A stretch of 64,000 bases of DNA from Winogradskyella psychrotolerans (GTDB lineage Bacteria; Bacteroidota; Bacteroidia; Flavobacteriales; Flavobacteriaceae). Each line of letters begins with the position of its first letter. The stretch's first letter is position 1. The position numbers were made by a program, and so were the translations under genes. The notes beneath the pieces are model-generated. The model was not told the origin of the DNA and searched no databases. It was given only the letters and a program-made list of their open reading frames with translations. The DNA is taken from the NCBI RefSeq assembly GCF_018860545.1, contig NZ_JAHKPN010000039.1, positions 62,001-126,000 of the forward strand, written 5' to 3'. Shown piece by piece: positions 1 through 9,884 of this stretch.

Positions 1-1086
1 AAAGTTAATGCTATAGCTATTTCTAGTGAGGTGCGTAAAACGAAATCAGGATTCGAGAATATAAATGAATTATCTAATAACAACTATCTTATTGGTACAA
101 CTGAAGGGTATCTAATTATCGATTTGAATAAGATAGAGCAAAAAGCACTAGATATTAATTTAAATAGTGTGGACTATGGGAGGCATCCAGATGAGCTGGA
201 GCCATTAGATTTGCTTAAGCCTGATATTTTCAAAAATAAGAGTAACAACATTCAGTTTAAATACAGTGTCACTAATTTCAGTAAGCTTTCTGCTTCTACT
301 TATCAATATAAATTGATAGGTATTTATGATTATTGGAGCAATTGGTCGGTGAATTCAGAAGTTATTTTTAAAAATTTACCTCATGGTGATTACACATTTG
401 AGGCAAGAGCAAAGACCGATGGTATTATATCTAATAATGTACTGTCTTATAGTTTTACGATTGAAAAGCCATGGTATCTTAAACCGTTGGCGATAATATC
501 TTATTTTGTTTTGGCGCTACTTTTTATTTATGTCTTGTATTATTTTAATAAGAAACATTATAAAAAACAACAACAAAAGCTTCTAGAAAATAAGGAAAGA
601 CAGTTAAAGTTAGAGCAATTAGAAAATCAACGTCAGTTAATTCAGATTAAGAATAAGAATTTACAGCAAAATATCGAGAACAAAAACAGGGAGCTTGGTA
701 TGGCGACAATGAACCTAGTGAAGCGAAATGAATTGTTGAACAGTATTAAAGGTGAATTATCAAAGAGCAAATCACTAAATGAAGTTGGGAAGGTTGTTAA
801 GCTTATAAATTCGAGTATAAATGATACTAATGATTGGGAGTTGTTTGAAGAAGCTTTCAATAATGTCGACAAAGATTTTATGAAGAAAATAAAATCAATT
901 CATCCTACTATTACTCCAAATGATCTAAGACTATGTGCTTACTTAAGGCTTAATCTTTCATCTAAAGAAATCGCTCCTCTTCTTAATATTTCACATAAGA
1001 GTGTTGAAGTAAAGCGCTATCGTTTGCGTAAAAAAATGGGCTTAGACCATGATCAGAGTTTATCCAACTATATTATTGATCTGTAG
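1..1086 (+). CDS. Y_Y_Y-domain / LuxR-type HTH sensor-regulator, C-terminal part
   Basis: The reading frame is open from base 1, so the true start lies before the window and only about 361 C-terminal residues are seen. In order these are the end of a periplasmic beta-propeller (YLIGTTEGYLIIDLNK), a Y_Y_Y domain (nt ~250-470), one membrane segment (nt ~484-550), a Gln/Lys/Glu-rich coiled coil, and a C-terminal helix-turn-helix of LuxR type (LSSKEIAPLLNISHKSVEVK). This is the layout of Bacteroidota one-protein sensors that bind a ligand outside the inner membrane and bind DNA inside, without a histidine kinase. It lies 247 bp upstream of susC on the same strand, so it is the likely activator of the glucan locus. 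That role is inferred from position. Confidence 0.85.
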   Translation, partial: KVNAIAISSEVRKTKSGFENINELSNNNYLIGTTEGYLIIDLNKIEQKALDINLNSVDYGRHPDELEPLDLLKPDIFKNKSNNIQFKYSVTNFSKLSASTYQYKLIGIYDYWSNWSVNSEVIFKNLPHGDYTFEARAKTDGIISNNVLSYSFTIEKPWYLKPLAIISYFVLALLFIYVLYYFNKKHYKKQQQKLLENKERQLKLEQLENQRQLIQIKNKNLQQNIENKNRELGMATMNLVKRNELLNSIKGELSKSKSLNEVGKVVKLINSSINDTNDWELFEEAFNNVDKDFMKKIKSIHPTITPNDLRLCAYLRLNLSSKEIAPLLNISHKSVEVKRYRLRKKMGLDHDQSLSNYIIDL

Positions 1087-1333
1087 CTCCTATACATTTC
1101 ATATTTCTACCTATACATTACCTATACAAAGCCTGTTTTTAAGACTTTATTAACTAGCTGTGAGCAATTTGTTAAGTTAAAGTTAATTACTAGAATTACA
1201 TAAAATAAAGGGCTATTCAATGATGTATTGATAATTTTAGGCGATTAAAATTGTGTTGTATGTTTTTTGTATAGCCTGTTTTGTCGAATTCATAATTTTT
1301 ATTTTCTAATATTACATATCTAATAAATAAATT
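1087..1333 (+). promoter_or_regulatory. susC upstream region with repeated motifs
   Basis: This 247-bp gap must hold the promoter of the glucan operon. CCTATACA occurs three times in direct orientation at 1089, 1110 and 1121. AGCCTGTTTT occurs at 1130-1139 and again at 1273-1282. A run of three GTTAA units starts at 1171, 1176 and 1182. I found no confident TAnnTTTG box. The repeats are candidate binding sites for the upstream LuxR-type regulator or for the LacI-type protein encoded at the far end of the locus. Confidence 0.4.
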
Positions 1334-4300
1334 ATGAAAATAAAACTTTTAACGCTCATTTCCTTCATCTTTACAATGGCAGTGTTTGGGCAAAATGTAG
1401 ATGTTACTGGAACGGTTACTGAAGCTTCTTCAGGACAACCCTTGCCAGGTGTGAATGTAATCCTTAAAAACACATCTAAAGGAGCTTCAACAAATTTTGA
1501 TGGCGAGTTTACGTTATTGGACGTACCGTTAAATTCTGTAGTTGTTGTTTCTTATATTGGTTTTGTAACGCAAGAGATTACTATTGTTAATAATGACCCG
1601 CTGACTATTGCGTTGGTTGATGATGCAGAGTCATTGAGTGAGGTTGTTGTGATTGGTTACGGTACGCAAAAGGTTACTAATGTTTCTGGTGCTATTTCTA
1701 CCGTAAAATCTGAATCTATTGAAAATTTGAAGCCTACAAGGGTTGAAGAAGCGCTTCAAGGTAGTGCTTCTGGGGTTTCGGTGATTCAAAGTGGTTCTCC
1801 TGGTAGTAAGCCAACGGTATTAGTACGTGGTATTCCTTCATTTACTGGAACGGATCCTGTGGTTATCATTGATGGTGTGCCTCAAAGTTTGGATGATTTA
1901 AATTCTATCAATTCAGCAGACATTCAATCGTTAAGTATATTAAAGGATGCGGCATCGACTGCTATTTACGGTGTAAAAGGTGGTAATGGTGTTATTGTAG
2001 TGACGACTAAAGGAGGTAGGAAAAATGAAAAGACAGAATTTTCATTTAATACCTATACAGGTTTTCAGTCGGTTGATAGAAAAATTGGACTCTTAAACGC
2101 GTCAGAATATGCTGCAATAATTAATGAAGGTAGTGTAACATCTGGCGGTGAAATTATATTTCCAAATCTTTCAACTTTAGGAGAAGGAACAGACTGGCAA
2201 GATGAGGTCTTCAAAGATGCTAAATTAACGTCATATTCACTTTCAGCTAGAGGTGGTACAGAAAAATTAGGTTACTTTTTATCTACTGGTTATTTAAGTC
2301 AAGGTGGTATTGTAGGTGGTGATGATAAATCTAACTTTAATAGATTAAATTTTACAGCAAATATTGATTTTCAGTTAACCTCTAAATTGAAATTTATATT
2401 GAATGCGAGTTATGCTAATATTAAAAGTAAAACAGTAGCGGAGAATTCTTTTAACTCTATTCTTGGTAATGCTATAAATTTTGATCCAACGGTATCTCCA
2501 TATAATACAGATCCAAATGATTTTGCAACATACGGATACAGTAATTTATTATTGTCAGAGATATTTAATCCTGTTCAGCAATTAGAGAATACATACAATG
2601 AAAATAACGGAAATAAGTTATATGGTAAGTTTGAATTACAATATGATATCTTAGATAACCTAAAAGTAACCTCGCGTTTTGGTTATACAAAATGGGATCA
2701 GGTTAGTAAGAGTTTTTCTCCTTTAGCGTATTACGGACCTAATAATGTATCTAGTGATTATAATTCTGATGGATCTGTAAAAACACAGGAAGTTGATAAT
2801 GGTGACGGAACAACAAGTATTATTCCTTCATTTCATAATAGTGTTTCAGAAAGTACAGTCTCTAACTTTAATTACACTTTTGAAACATTTGCGAGTTATG
2901 GGTTTAACCTAAAAGACCAACATTTTTTCGATGTCGTGTTAGGTATATCTACAAGTAAATCTACAGGGTATGGCTTTGGTGCTACAAGACAAGATGTTAG
3001 AGATAATTCTTGGGCATGGGCTGATGTAAGTGCTGCTACAGGTATAAACACGGAACTCAATTTAAATGCATACACCGGTTATAGTTACCAAAACTTAGAG
3101 CGTAGAAATGTATCTTACTTTAGTAGAGTTAATTACGATTTTGAAGGTAAGTATTTAGCGTCATTCTCTGCAAGACGAGATGGTTCAATCGCATTCGGTG
3201 ACGACAACAAGTTTGCTAATTTTTATGCAGGTTCTTTAGGTTGGGTAGTCAGTAACGAAGATTTTTTCGATGTTGATGCTATTGATTTCTTAAAGGTAAG
3301 AGGTAGTTATGGTACCGTGGGTAATGAAAATGTAGATCCCCAGTATGTTAGTATTACAGTTGGTGGTCCAAGTTATAACTCTACAGCGAATAGTAATGGG
3401 TATACATTTGGAAGTGAATTCGTTTCAGGTGCTACTGTAAACTCATTTAATAATACCACTTTAAGTTGGGAGGAACAGACACAATATAATATAGGGTTTG
3501 ATACCAACCTTTTTAATAGTACGTTGTCACTTACGTTCGATTATTTTAATAAATCTGTTGAAGGTTTATTATTCACTGATGCTCCACCGCTTTATGCTGG
3601 TACTTCAGAGCCTGTAACATCAAATATTGGTAGTACAGAGAGTAAAGGTATTGACTTAACGTTGGGGTATAGAAATTCAATTACAGAAGATTTTAAATTT
3701 AATACGTCGTTCACGTTTACAACATCTAAAAACGAAGTTACTGAGACAAACAGTGATGGTACTGCCTTTGTTGCGGGAGGTACTTATTTTAATGGACAAT
3801 CTCAAGATGCTACACGTTTTGAAAAAGGCTTCACGCCAGGGTATTTCTACGGTTATGAAACGGATGGTTTATTTCAAAATCAAGATGAAATTGATGCCCA
3901 TGCAACACAAGCAGGTGCGCTACCAGGAGATATTCGATTTGTAGATACTAACGGAGATGGAGTAATTGATGATGACGATAAAACAGATATTGGAGATCCA
4001 TTCCCAACATTTACTATTGGTTGGAATTTAGGTCTTGAATACAAAAACTTTGATTTAAGTATGTTCACGTATGCATCTGTAGGTAACGATATTTACAAGG
4101 CTTATGAACGTAATGCGCAGTTTACTAATAAAGATAGAAGTATTTTAAATAGATGGACAGGTGAAGGCTCTACAAACGATGCCAACAGTCCACGTTATAC
4201 TTTTGCTGATACAAATAGTAACATTAGACCATCTGACAGATATGTTGAAGATGGAAGTTTTATAAAAATTAAAAGTTTGATTTTAGGGTATACACTACCT

Positions 4301-4483
4301 GAAAGTATGAGTACATTCTTTAGTAAAGTACGTGTTTATGCTCAGGCTAAAAATTTATTAACGCTTACTGAATATACTGGTTATGACCCAGAAATTGCAG
4401 GAGGTATTTTAGATACAGGTATCGATAGAGGTGCTTATCCACAAGCAAGAACATTCTTAGTTGGTTTAGACCTTAAATTTTAA
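1334..4483 (+). CDS. SusC-like TonB-dependent outer-membrane receptor
   Basis: A 1049-residue SusC/RagA-family transporter that would import beta-glucan oligosaccharides across the outer membrane with SusD as its lid. A signal peptide ends near residue 20 (AVFGQ). Next come a carboxypeptidase-regulatory-like domain (~24-105), a plug domain opening with EVVVIGYGTQ and carrying LVRGIPSF and the ILKDAASTAIYG box, and a 22-strand-type barrel to the end. Length is normal for SusC. susD follows after 20 bp, so they are co-transcribed. The glucan specificity is inferred from the neighbouring GH16, GH17, GH30 and GH149 genes. Confidence 0.95.
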   Translation: MKIKLLTLISFIFTMAVFGQNVDVTGTVTEASSGQPLPGVNVILKNTSKGASTNFDGEFTLLDVPLNSVVVVSYIGFVTQEITIVNNDPLTIALVDDAESLSEVVVIGYGTQKVTNVSGAISTVKSESIENLKPTRVEEALQGSASGVSVIQSGSPGSKPTVLVRGIPSFTGTDPVVIIDGVPQSLDDLNSINSADIQSLSILKDAASTAIYGVKGGNGVIVVTTKGGRKNEKTEFSFNTYTGFQSVDRKIGLLNASEYAAIINEGSVTSGGEIIFPNLSTLGEGTDWQDEVFKDAKLTSYSLSARGGTEKLGYFLSTGYLSQGGIVGGDDKSNFNRLNFTANIDFQLTSKLKFILNASYANIKSKTVAENSFNSILGNAINFDPTVSPYNTDPNDFATYGYSNLLLSEIFNPVQQLENTYNENNGNKLYGKFELQYDILDNLKVTSRFGYTKWDQVSKSFSPLAYYGPNNVSSDYNSDGSVKTQEVDNGDGTTSIIPSFHNSVSESTVSNFNYTFETFASYGFNLKDQHFFDVVLGISTSKSTGYGFGATRQDVRDNSWAWADVSAATGINTELNLNAYTGYSYQNLERRNVSYFSRVNYDFEGKYLASFSARRDGSIAFGDDNKFANFYAGSLGWVVSNEDFFDVDAIDFLKVRGSYGTVGNENVDPQYVSITVGGPSYNSTANSNGYTFGSEFVSGATVNSFNNTTLSWEEQTQYNIGFDTNLFNSTLSLTFDYFNKSVEGLLFTDAPPLYAGTSEPVTSNIGSTESKGIDLTLGYRNSITEDFKFNTSFTFTTSKNEVTETNSDGTAFVAGGTYFNGQSQDATRFEKGFTPGYFYGYETDGLFQNQDEIDAHATQAGALPGDIRFVDTNGDGVIDDDDKTDIGDPFPTFTIGWNLGLEYKNFDLSMFTYASVGNDIYKAYERNAQFTNKDRSILNRWTGEGSTNDANSPRYTFADTNSNIRPSDRYVEDGSFIKIKSLILGYTLPESMSTFFSKVRVYAQAKNLLTLTEYTGYDPEIAGGILDTGIDRGAYPQARTFLVGLDLKF

Positions 4484-4503
4484 CATCAAAAAAATAAATT
4501 AGT

Positions 4504-6003
4504 ATGAAAAATATTAAAAATAGTATAGGATTTATCATCATACTTTCAATCTTTATGGGTTGTTCAGATGTGGTTGATTTTGATCCGCACGATGAGTATG
4601 AAGTAACTGAAATCGATTATTTACAAACGGAATCAGATTACCAAACCATGGCAGTAAGTTGTTATACACCTACACAATGGTTAAATCAAGTTATAGTTCT
4701 TGGAGATGTTGCTTCAGATAATGCTGTAGCTGGTGGTGAAAATGCTTCTGATGTAGTAGCACTTCAACAAGTAGATGATTATAACATATTAACTAATAAT
4801 AGTACCATAGAAGATTTGTGGTTATCTGCTTATGAAGGAGTTAATAGAACAAATTACCTCATAGATTATAAAGATGTTAACCTTTTAGGTAATGCTGTAG
4901 ATTTTGATGGTAAAGAAGCGCTTTATGGAGAGGTTCACTTTTTAAGAGCTTTTTACTATTTTAATTTAGTAAAAATGTTTGGTGATGTGGTGCTGTTTAC
5001 GGATCATAAATTAGGACTTTCTGATTTTGGAACTTTACAACGATCACCTAAAGAAGATGTTTATGCGCAAATCGAAATAGATTTACTTCAAGCTATTAGT
5101 GTTCTTCCAACAGCGCAATCTCAACAAGGTAGAATTACAAAATATGCTGCTCAAGCTTTATTGGGAAAAGTATATTTATATCAAGAAAAATTTGATGAAG
5201 CAGTTCCTGTTCTACAAAGTGTAGTAGATGGTCCTTTTAGCTTAGTAGATAATTTTGATGATATCTTTTTACTAGCAGGTGAAAACGGCTCAGAATCAGT
5301 TTATGAAGTTCAATATTCTAATGGACAGCCGTATTATAATTGGGGAGGTCAAACTAGAGGTCAAGGAAATTATGCAGTACAGCAATGTGGTGTAAGAGGA
5401 TTTAATGGTACGGCAGACATGCCTTTTAATTCAGGATGGAGTACCAACTTACCTACTCAAGATTTAGCAGCAGCTTACGAAGATGGTGATCAGAGAAAAG
5501 ACGCTACAACGTTCGATGTAGAGGCTTATGCAAATAATAACCCTAGTTTAAATGTAACTTATCAAGAAGCTCCATATAAAAATACAGGTTTATATAATAA
5601 AAAGTATTTACCAAGAAAAGGAGAAACGAGCGGACAAGTTGAATTGAATTACGAAAACAATCAACGTACTATCCGTTATTCAGAAGTATTGTTAATGGCA
5701 GCAGAAGCAAATTTAAGAGCGTCTTCAGTCAACCAATCTTTAGCACAAGCTTATTTAGATAGCGTACGTGATAGAGCATTTGGTGATGAAGATCATAGAG
5801 TTACAGCTACAGTTCAAGCAATCTGGGATGAAAGACGCTTGGAGTTAGGAATGGAAGGTGATCGCTTTTTCGATTTAGTGAGAACCGGACAAGTGAATAG
5901 TGTTTTAGGTAGTTTAGGTTATAATTCGGCAACAAATGGACTTTTTCCAATTCCTCAGAGAGAGATAGAGATTTCTGGTTTGTCTCAAAATGAAGGATAT
6001 TAA
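4504..6003 (+). CDS. SusD-like glycan-binding lipoprotein
   Basis: A 499-residue RagB/SusD-family protein. The N-terminus is a lipoprotein signal peptide with the lipid-bearing Cys at residue 20 (IFMGC), followed by Ser and several acidic residues, which fits surface export. SusD features visible include the early YxxxN/TPR-like helices (LWLSAYEGVNRTNYLID), the LRAFYYFNLVKMFGDV motif, and the C-terminal WDERRLELGMEGDRFFDLVR box typical of the family. It should cap the SusC barrel and bind the glucan. It sits between susC (20 bp upstream) and the next lipoprotein gene (12 bp downstream). Confidence 0.95.
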   Translation: MKNIKNSIGFIIILSIFMGCSDVVDFDPHDEYEVTEIDYLQTESDYQTMAVSCYTPTQWLNQVIVLGDVASDNAVAGGENASDVVALQQVDDYNILTNNSTIEDLWLSAYEGVNRTNYLIDYKDVNLLGNAVDFDGKEALYGEVHFLRAFYYFNLVKMFGDVVLFTDHKLGLSDFGTLQRSPKEDVYAQIEIDLLQAISVLPTAQSQQGRITKYAAQALLGKVYLYQEKFDEAVPVLQSVVDGPFSLVDNFDDIFLLAGENGSESVYEVQYSNGQPYYNWGGQTRGQGNYAVQQCGVRGFNGTADMPFNSGWSTNLPTQDLAAAYEDGDQRKDATTFDVEAYANNNPSLNVTYQEAPYKNTGLYNKKYLPRKGETSGQVELNYENNQRTIRYSEVLLMAAEANLRASSVNQSLAQAYLDSVRDRAFGDEDHRVTATVQAIWDERRLELGMEGDRFFDLVRTGQVNSVLGSLGYNSATNGLFPIPQREIEISGLSQNEGY

Positions 6004-6015
6004 AAAAATAATTAT

Positions 6016-8103
6016 ATGAAAGCAGTAAAATATATATTTAGTTTATGTCTTATATTATTTCTAGTCAATAGTTGTGATAAAGATGATAGCAATACAGATT
6101 TTGTAGATTCAGCAGTGGCTCCTACTGATGTCTCAGCATTATTTGAAGTTACACAAGATAATACCGGTTTGGTTACTATTACACCAACCGCACAAGGAGC
6201 CGTAGGGTTTAATATTTTCTATGGTGATGATACGGTAGAGCCTGCTAGTTTATCTCAAGGTGAAAATACAACTCATACGTATGCCGAAGGCACTTATAGC
6301 GTCGTTGTTGTGGCATTAGGGCCAACAGGTTTAGAAACAGAACTGACTCAAGATTTAGTTGTGTCATTTAATCCTCCTGAAAATATGGTAGCCACTGCCG
6401 AAAACGATGCCGCAGTATCTAAGCAAGTTAATGTGACAGCATCAGCAGATAATGCTATAAGTTTTTCAGTAGATTATGGAGATGGAAGTGAATTGGTCGT
6501 TGGGAATATTGGAGAATCGGTTTCTCATATTTATGAAAATGCAGGGCTGTATACAATTACAGTTGTTGCCATGGGAGCAGCGATAGAAACTACTGAAGTT
6601 GTTATTGCAGACTTTGAAGTTACTGAGATTGTACAGCCGTTGGTATCTGCACCAGATCAGCCCTATAGAGCAGAAGGTGATGTAGTATCGATTTTTAGTG
6701 GAGCTTACACCGATATTTCTGGAGTTGATTTCTATCCAAATTGGGGACAAGCAACAACATATAACTTATTTGATTTAAGTGGTGATGAGATGCTTCAATA
6801 CACAAATTTAAATTATCAAGGGATAGATTTTTCAGGAACACCAATTGATGTGTCTCAAATGGAATATATTCACGTTGACGTATGGACAGCAGATGAGAAC
6901 GATGCGAAATTATCGCCTATAAGTTCTGGTCCTAATGAAGCCGCTTACGATTTAGATTTAACCGCTCAAGAATGGACATCTTTCGATATTCCATTGTCAT
7001 ATTTCACAGACCAAAATCCGTTAGTTGATTTTAGTAATATCATTCAGTTCAAATTTGATGGTGATCCTGCAGAAGGAACCATTTTTGTAGATAATTTATA
7101 TTTCTATAAATCGCCTTCAGATGCACCAACAGGAATCGTTGGAACATGGAAATTATCTCAAGTCGCTGGATCATTAGGGGTAGGGCCTGCAGATGGTGAT
7201 AATTCTTGGTGGAATTGTGATGCAGGTTGTATTTCTGATAGAGCTTGTTACTATGATGATGAATATATTTTTAATGAAGATGGTTCATTTAGTAATGTTT
7301 TAGGCGGAGAAACTTGGGTTGAAGCATGGCAAGGTGGAGGAAATGGATGTGGTACTCCTGTAGCGCCACATGATGGTTCTAACCCAGCAACCTATGTATA
7401 TGATGAGAGTTCTGGGACAGTAACTTTAAATGGTCTTGGAGCCTTTTTAGGAATTCCTAAAGCTGTAAATGATGGTGAACTTGCAAATATTGCAGATACA
7501 CCAACATCAGTGACATACAATGTAACATTGTCAAATTTTGATACTGAAATGTATGTATCTATTGATGTTGGAGATGGTGTTTATTGGCAGTATAATTTCA
7601 TAAAAGATGGAGCTGCAGCGACGTCACCATTGGCAGGAACATGGCAAATGTCAACAGATTCAGGTTCACTAGGAGTGGGACCAGCGCCTGGAGATAATTC
7701 TTGGTGGAATTGTGATGATAGTTGTGTAACATCTAGAGCATGTTATTATGACGACCAATATGTTTTTGGAACAGATGGTTCTTTTTCTAATGTGTTAGGA
7801 TCTGAAACTTGGGTAGAGCCTTGGCAAGGAGGTGGTGATGCTTGTGGTGCACCAGTAGCTCCACATGATGGTTCAGGAACAGCAACCTTTGATCTAGATT
7901 TAGGAGCGGGTACACTTACTTTAAATGGAGTTGGTGCTTATATAGGTTTAGCAAAAGCTGTAAATGGTACAGAACTAACCGATCCGCTAGACGCGCCAGC
8001 ATCTATAGTTTATGATATTGCCTTTATTGATAATGACACCATTAGTGTTATGGTTGATGTAGGTGACGGAGTATATTGGCAATATAAACTTGTGAAAATT
8101 TAA
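6016..8103 (+). CDS. PKD-containing surface glycan-binding lipoprotein with a duplicated C-terminal domain
   Basis: A 695-residue lipoprotein (Cys20, followed by DKDD) in the position where SusE/F-type surface glycan-binding proteins occur. Two PKD/Ig-like domains lie at ~35-115 and ~120-200, and a beta-sandwich module at ~205-370 ends in FVDNLYFYK, as in carbohydrate-binding domains. Two copies of a ~150-residue domain follow at ~376-532 and ~541-695. They share GSLGVGPA, DNSWWNC, ACYYDD, GSFSNVLG, ETWVE and GDGVYWQY, with four matching Cys, and the DNA is also locally identical. A more distant third copy sits in the next gene, the GH16 enzyme. No catalytic motif is seen. It probably holds laminarin at the surface. 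Confidence 0.85.
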   Translation: MKAVKYIFSLCLILFLVNSCDKDDSNTDFVDSAVAPTDVSALFEVTQDNTGLVTITPTAQGAVGFNIFYGDDTVEPASLSQGENTTHTYAEGTYSVVVVALGPTGLETELTQDLVVSFNPPENMVATAENDAAVSKQVNVTASADNAISFSVDYGDGSELVVGNIGESVSHIYENAGLYTITVVAMGAAIETTEVVIADFEVTEIVQPLVSAPDQPYRAEGDVVSIFSGAYTDISGVDFYPNWGQATTYNLFDLSGDEMLQYTNLNYQGIDFSGTPIDVSQMEYIHVDVWTADENDAKLSPISSGPNEAAYDLDLTAQEWTSFDIPLSYFTDQNPLVDFSNIIQFKFDGDPAEGTIFVDNLYFYKSPSDAPTGIVGTWKLSQVAGSLGVGPADGDNSWWNCDAGCISDRACYYDDEYIFNEDGSFSNVLGGETWVEAWQGGGNGCGTPVAPHDGSNPATYVYDESSGTVTLNGLGAFLGIPKAVNDGELANIADTPTSVTYNVTLSNFDTEMYVSIDVGDGVYWQYNFIKDGAAATSPLAGTWQMSTDSGSLGVGPAPGDNSWWNCDDSCVTSRACYYDDQYVFGTDGSFSNVLGSETWVEPWQGGGDACGAPVAPHDGSGTATFDLDLGAGTLTLNGVGAYIGLAKAVNGTELTDPLDAPASIVYDIAFIDNDTISVMVDVGDGVYWQYKLVKI

Positions 8104-8115
8104 TAAAAGAAAAAC

Positions 8116-9708
8116 ATGAAGAACATGAAAAATTTAAAATATGTAATGCTTTTTTTCCTATCACTTGCTTTTATAGTAAGTTGTGATGAAGAAGAGTACG
8201 AATTTGGAGATATTACAGCTCCAACGAATTTACAAGTTTCGGCAGAGATAGTAGGTCAAGATACAGACAATCCTTATGGTGATGGTACAGGTGTTGTTAA
8301 TTTTACTGCATCTGCAGATAATGCAATTACCTATAAGTTTTCTAATGATGGAAGTGAAGAGCTTGCTCCTTTAGGAACAACATCTATTAGTTTTACAACA
8401 CAAGGTATCCATACGTATACTGTAACGGTGATCGCAGTTGGTACTGCCGGTAATTCAACATCTACAACAATTGATGTAGAGGTGTTTGCAGATTATGCAC
8501 CTCCTGCAGATTTAACCGAGATGTTATATGGTGATGGTTCAAAAACATGGAGAGTTAAATCTGAAAGTGCTGGTCACTTTGGCGTGGGTCCAGCGGATTC
8601 TGAATCTGCAGATTGGTGGGATGCTCCTCCTTACGATAAAGTAGGTTTAGGAGTCTATGATGACCGAATTATTTTTAATTCTGATGGAACCGTTAGCTAT
8701 ATTACTAATGATACTGCTTTTGGACAAAGTGGTCCTATGGATCAAGATTTTGGAATAGAATGGACAGCAAATCCAGGTGGGGAGTATGAAAATTACCCAT
8801 TAGCTAATTTTGATGATACATGGACGTTAACAGCTCCTGGAGGACAAGAAACTTTAAATTTTGCAGATAAAGGCTATTTAGGGTTTTATGTAGGTGGTGA
8901 TCACAGTTACCAAATTTTAGAAAGATCAACTACAGAAATGATGTTGAAAATCATAGGATCTGATACGAACGCTTGGTTTGTCATTTTAACTTCTGAAGAA
9001 GAAGTTGGTGAGGATTATGAATTAGTTTGGGCAGATGAATTTGATACTGACGGTGCACCTGATCCAGCCAATTGGACGTATGACTTAGGAACTGGTACTA
9101 GTGGTTGGGGAAATCAAGAGTTGCAAAACTATACAAGTAATGAAGAGAATGTCATTGTAGAAGATGGTGTTTTAAAAATAACAGCTAAAGCGACTGGGAA
9201 CGGAGGCTATTCATCAGCACGAATTAAAACTGAAGGACTTCAGGAATTTACTTATGGTTTAGTAGAAATTAGAGCGAAGCTTCCTGCTGCTGAAGGTACA
9301 TGGCCAGCACTTTGGATGTTAGGAGCTAATCATAGTACAGTTGGATGGCCTACTTGTGGTGAAATGGATATTATGGAGCAAGTTGGTGATGATAAGAGCA
9401 GAACCTTAGGAACGTTCCATTGGTTCGATAGCGGAACAAATGCAGCGGCTAGCTATGGGGAAACAATGGATGTTGAAAATACGTCTACTGAATTCCATGT
9501 TTATGCTATTGAATGGAATGACGCTTCAATTAGTATTACGGTAGATGAAGTGCCATTGGTAACTTTATCTAACAATGCTGATTTTCCTTTTAACGCTGAT
9601 TTCTTTTTCATAATGAATGTCGCTATGGGTGGAACTTTAGGTGGAACCGTTGATCCAGATTTTACAGAAGATTCAATGGAAGTAGATTATATCAGAGTAT
9701 ATCAATAA
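8116..9708 (+). CDS. GH16 endo-beta-1,3-glucanase (laminarinase), surface lipoprotein
   Basis: A 530-residue lipoprotein (Cys23 followed by DEEEYE, an acidic stretch that fits surface export). After a PKD-like domain (~35-125), residues ~140-297 form the accessory domain also found twice in the preceding protein (FGVGPA, DWW, VYDDRIIFNSDG). The GH16 catalytic domain fills ~300-530. It contains the signature GEMDIMEQVG with Glu416 as nucleophile, Asp418, and Glu421 as acid/base, plus WPALWMLG and the C-terminal EVDYIRVYQ. GH16 enzymes of this type cut beta-1,3-glucans internally. A terminator-like hairpin follows 38 bp after the stop, so this is probably the end of the uptake sub-operon. Confidence 0.93.
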   Translation: MKNMKNLKYVMLFFLSLAFIVSCDEEEYEFGDITAPTNLQVSAEIVGQDTDNPYGDGTGVVNFTASADNAITYKFSNDGSEELAPLGTTSISFTTQGIHTYTVTVIAVGTAGNSTSTTIDVEVFADYAPPADLTEMLYGDGSKTWRVKSESAGHFGVGPADSESADWWDAPPYDKVGLGVYDDRIIFNSDGTVSYITNDTAFGQSGPMDQDFGIEWTANPGGEYENYPLANFDDTWTLTAPGGQETLNFADKGYLGFYVGGDHSYQILERSTTEMMLKIIGSDTNAWFVILTSEEEVGEDYELVWADEFDTDGAPDPANWTYDLGTGTSGWGNQELQNYTSNEENVIVEDGVLKITAKATGNGGYSSARIKTEGLQEFTYGLVEIRAKLPAAEGTWPALWMLGANHSTVGWPTCGEMDIMEQVGDDKSRTLGTFHWFDSGTNAAASYGETMDVENTSTEFHVYAIEWNDASISITVDEVPLVTLSNNADFPFNADFFFIMNVAMGGTLGGTVDPDFTEDSMEVDYIRVYQ

Positions 9709-9746
9709 TAAAAGAATAGATATTTGTTTGAATTAGTTGTTTTTTT

Positions 9747-9775
9747 AAGGTCGGACTAATAGTTCGGCCTTTTAA
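9747..9775 (+). terminator. Hairpin terminator inside the PUL
   Basis: AAGGTCGGAC (9747-9756) pairs with GTTCGGCCTT (9762-9771) with two G-U pairs and a 5-base loop, followed by a short T run. It ends the susC-GH16 unit, or reduces read-through into the GH149 gene. Confidence 0.7.
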
Positions 9776-9777
9776 AA

Positions 9778-9814
9778 ATCTCATTAGCATACTATTCGGA
9801 CAAGTGTATGAGAT
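9778..9814. promoter_or_regulatory. Inverted repeat between the terminator and the GH149 gene
   Basis: ATCTCAT at 9778-9784 is mirrored by ATGAGAT at 9808-9814. An inner ATAC/GTGT pair surrounds a TATTCGGACAA loop. It begins two bases after the terminator hairpin and ends 70 bp before the GH149 start. It could be an operator for the second half of the locus or a second RNA hairpin. Neither use is shown by sequence alone. Confidence 0.4.
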
Positions 9815-9884
9815 TAAATTTTAGTAAGAATTAGTATGTCGTATATACATCAGAGATATCTACGACTAGATTATTAAATTACCA

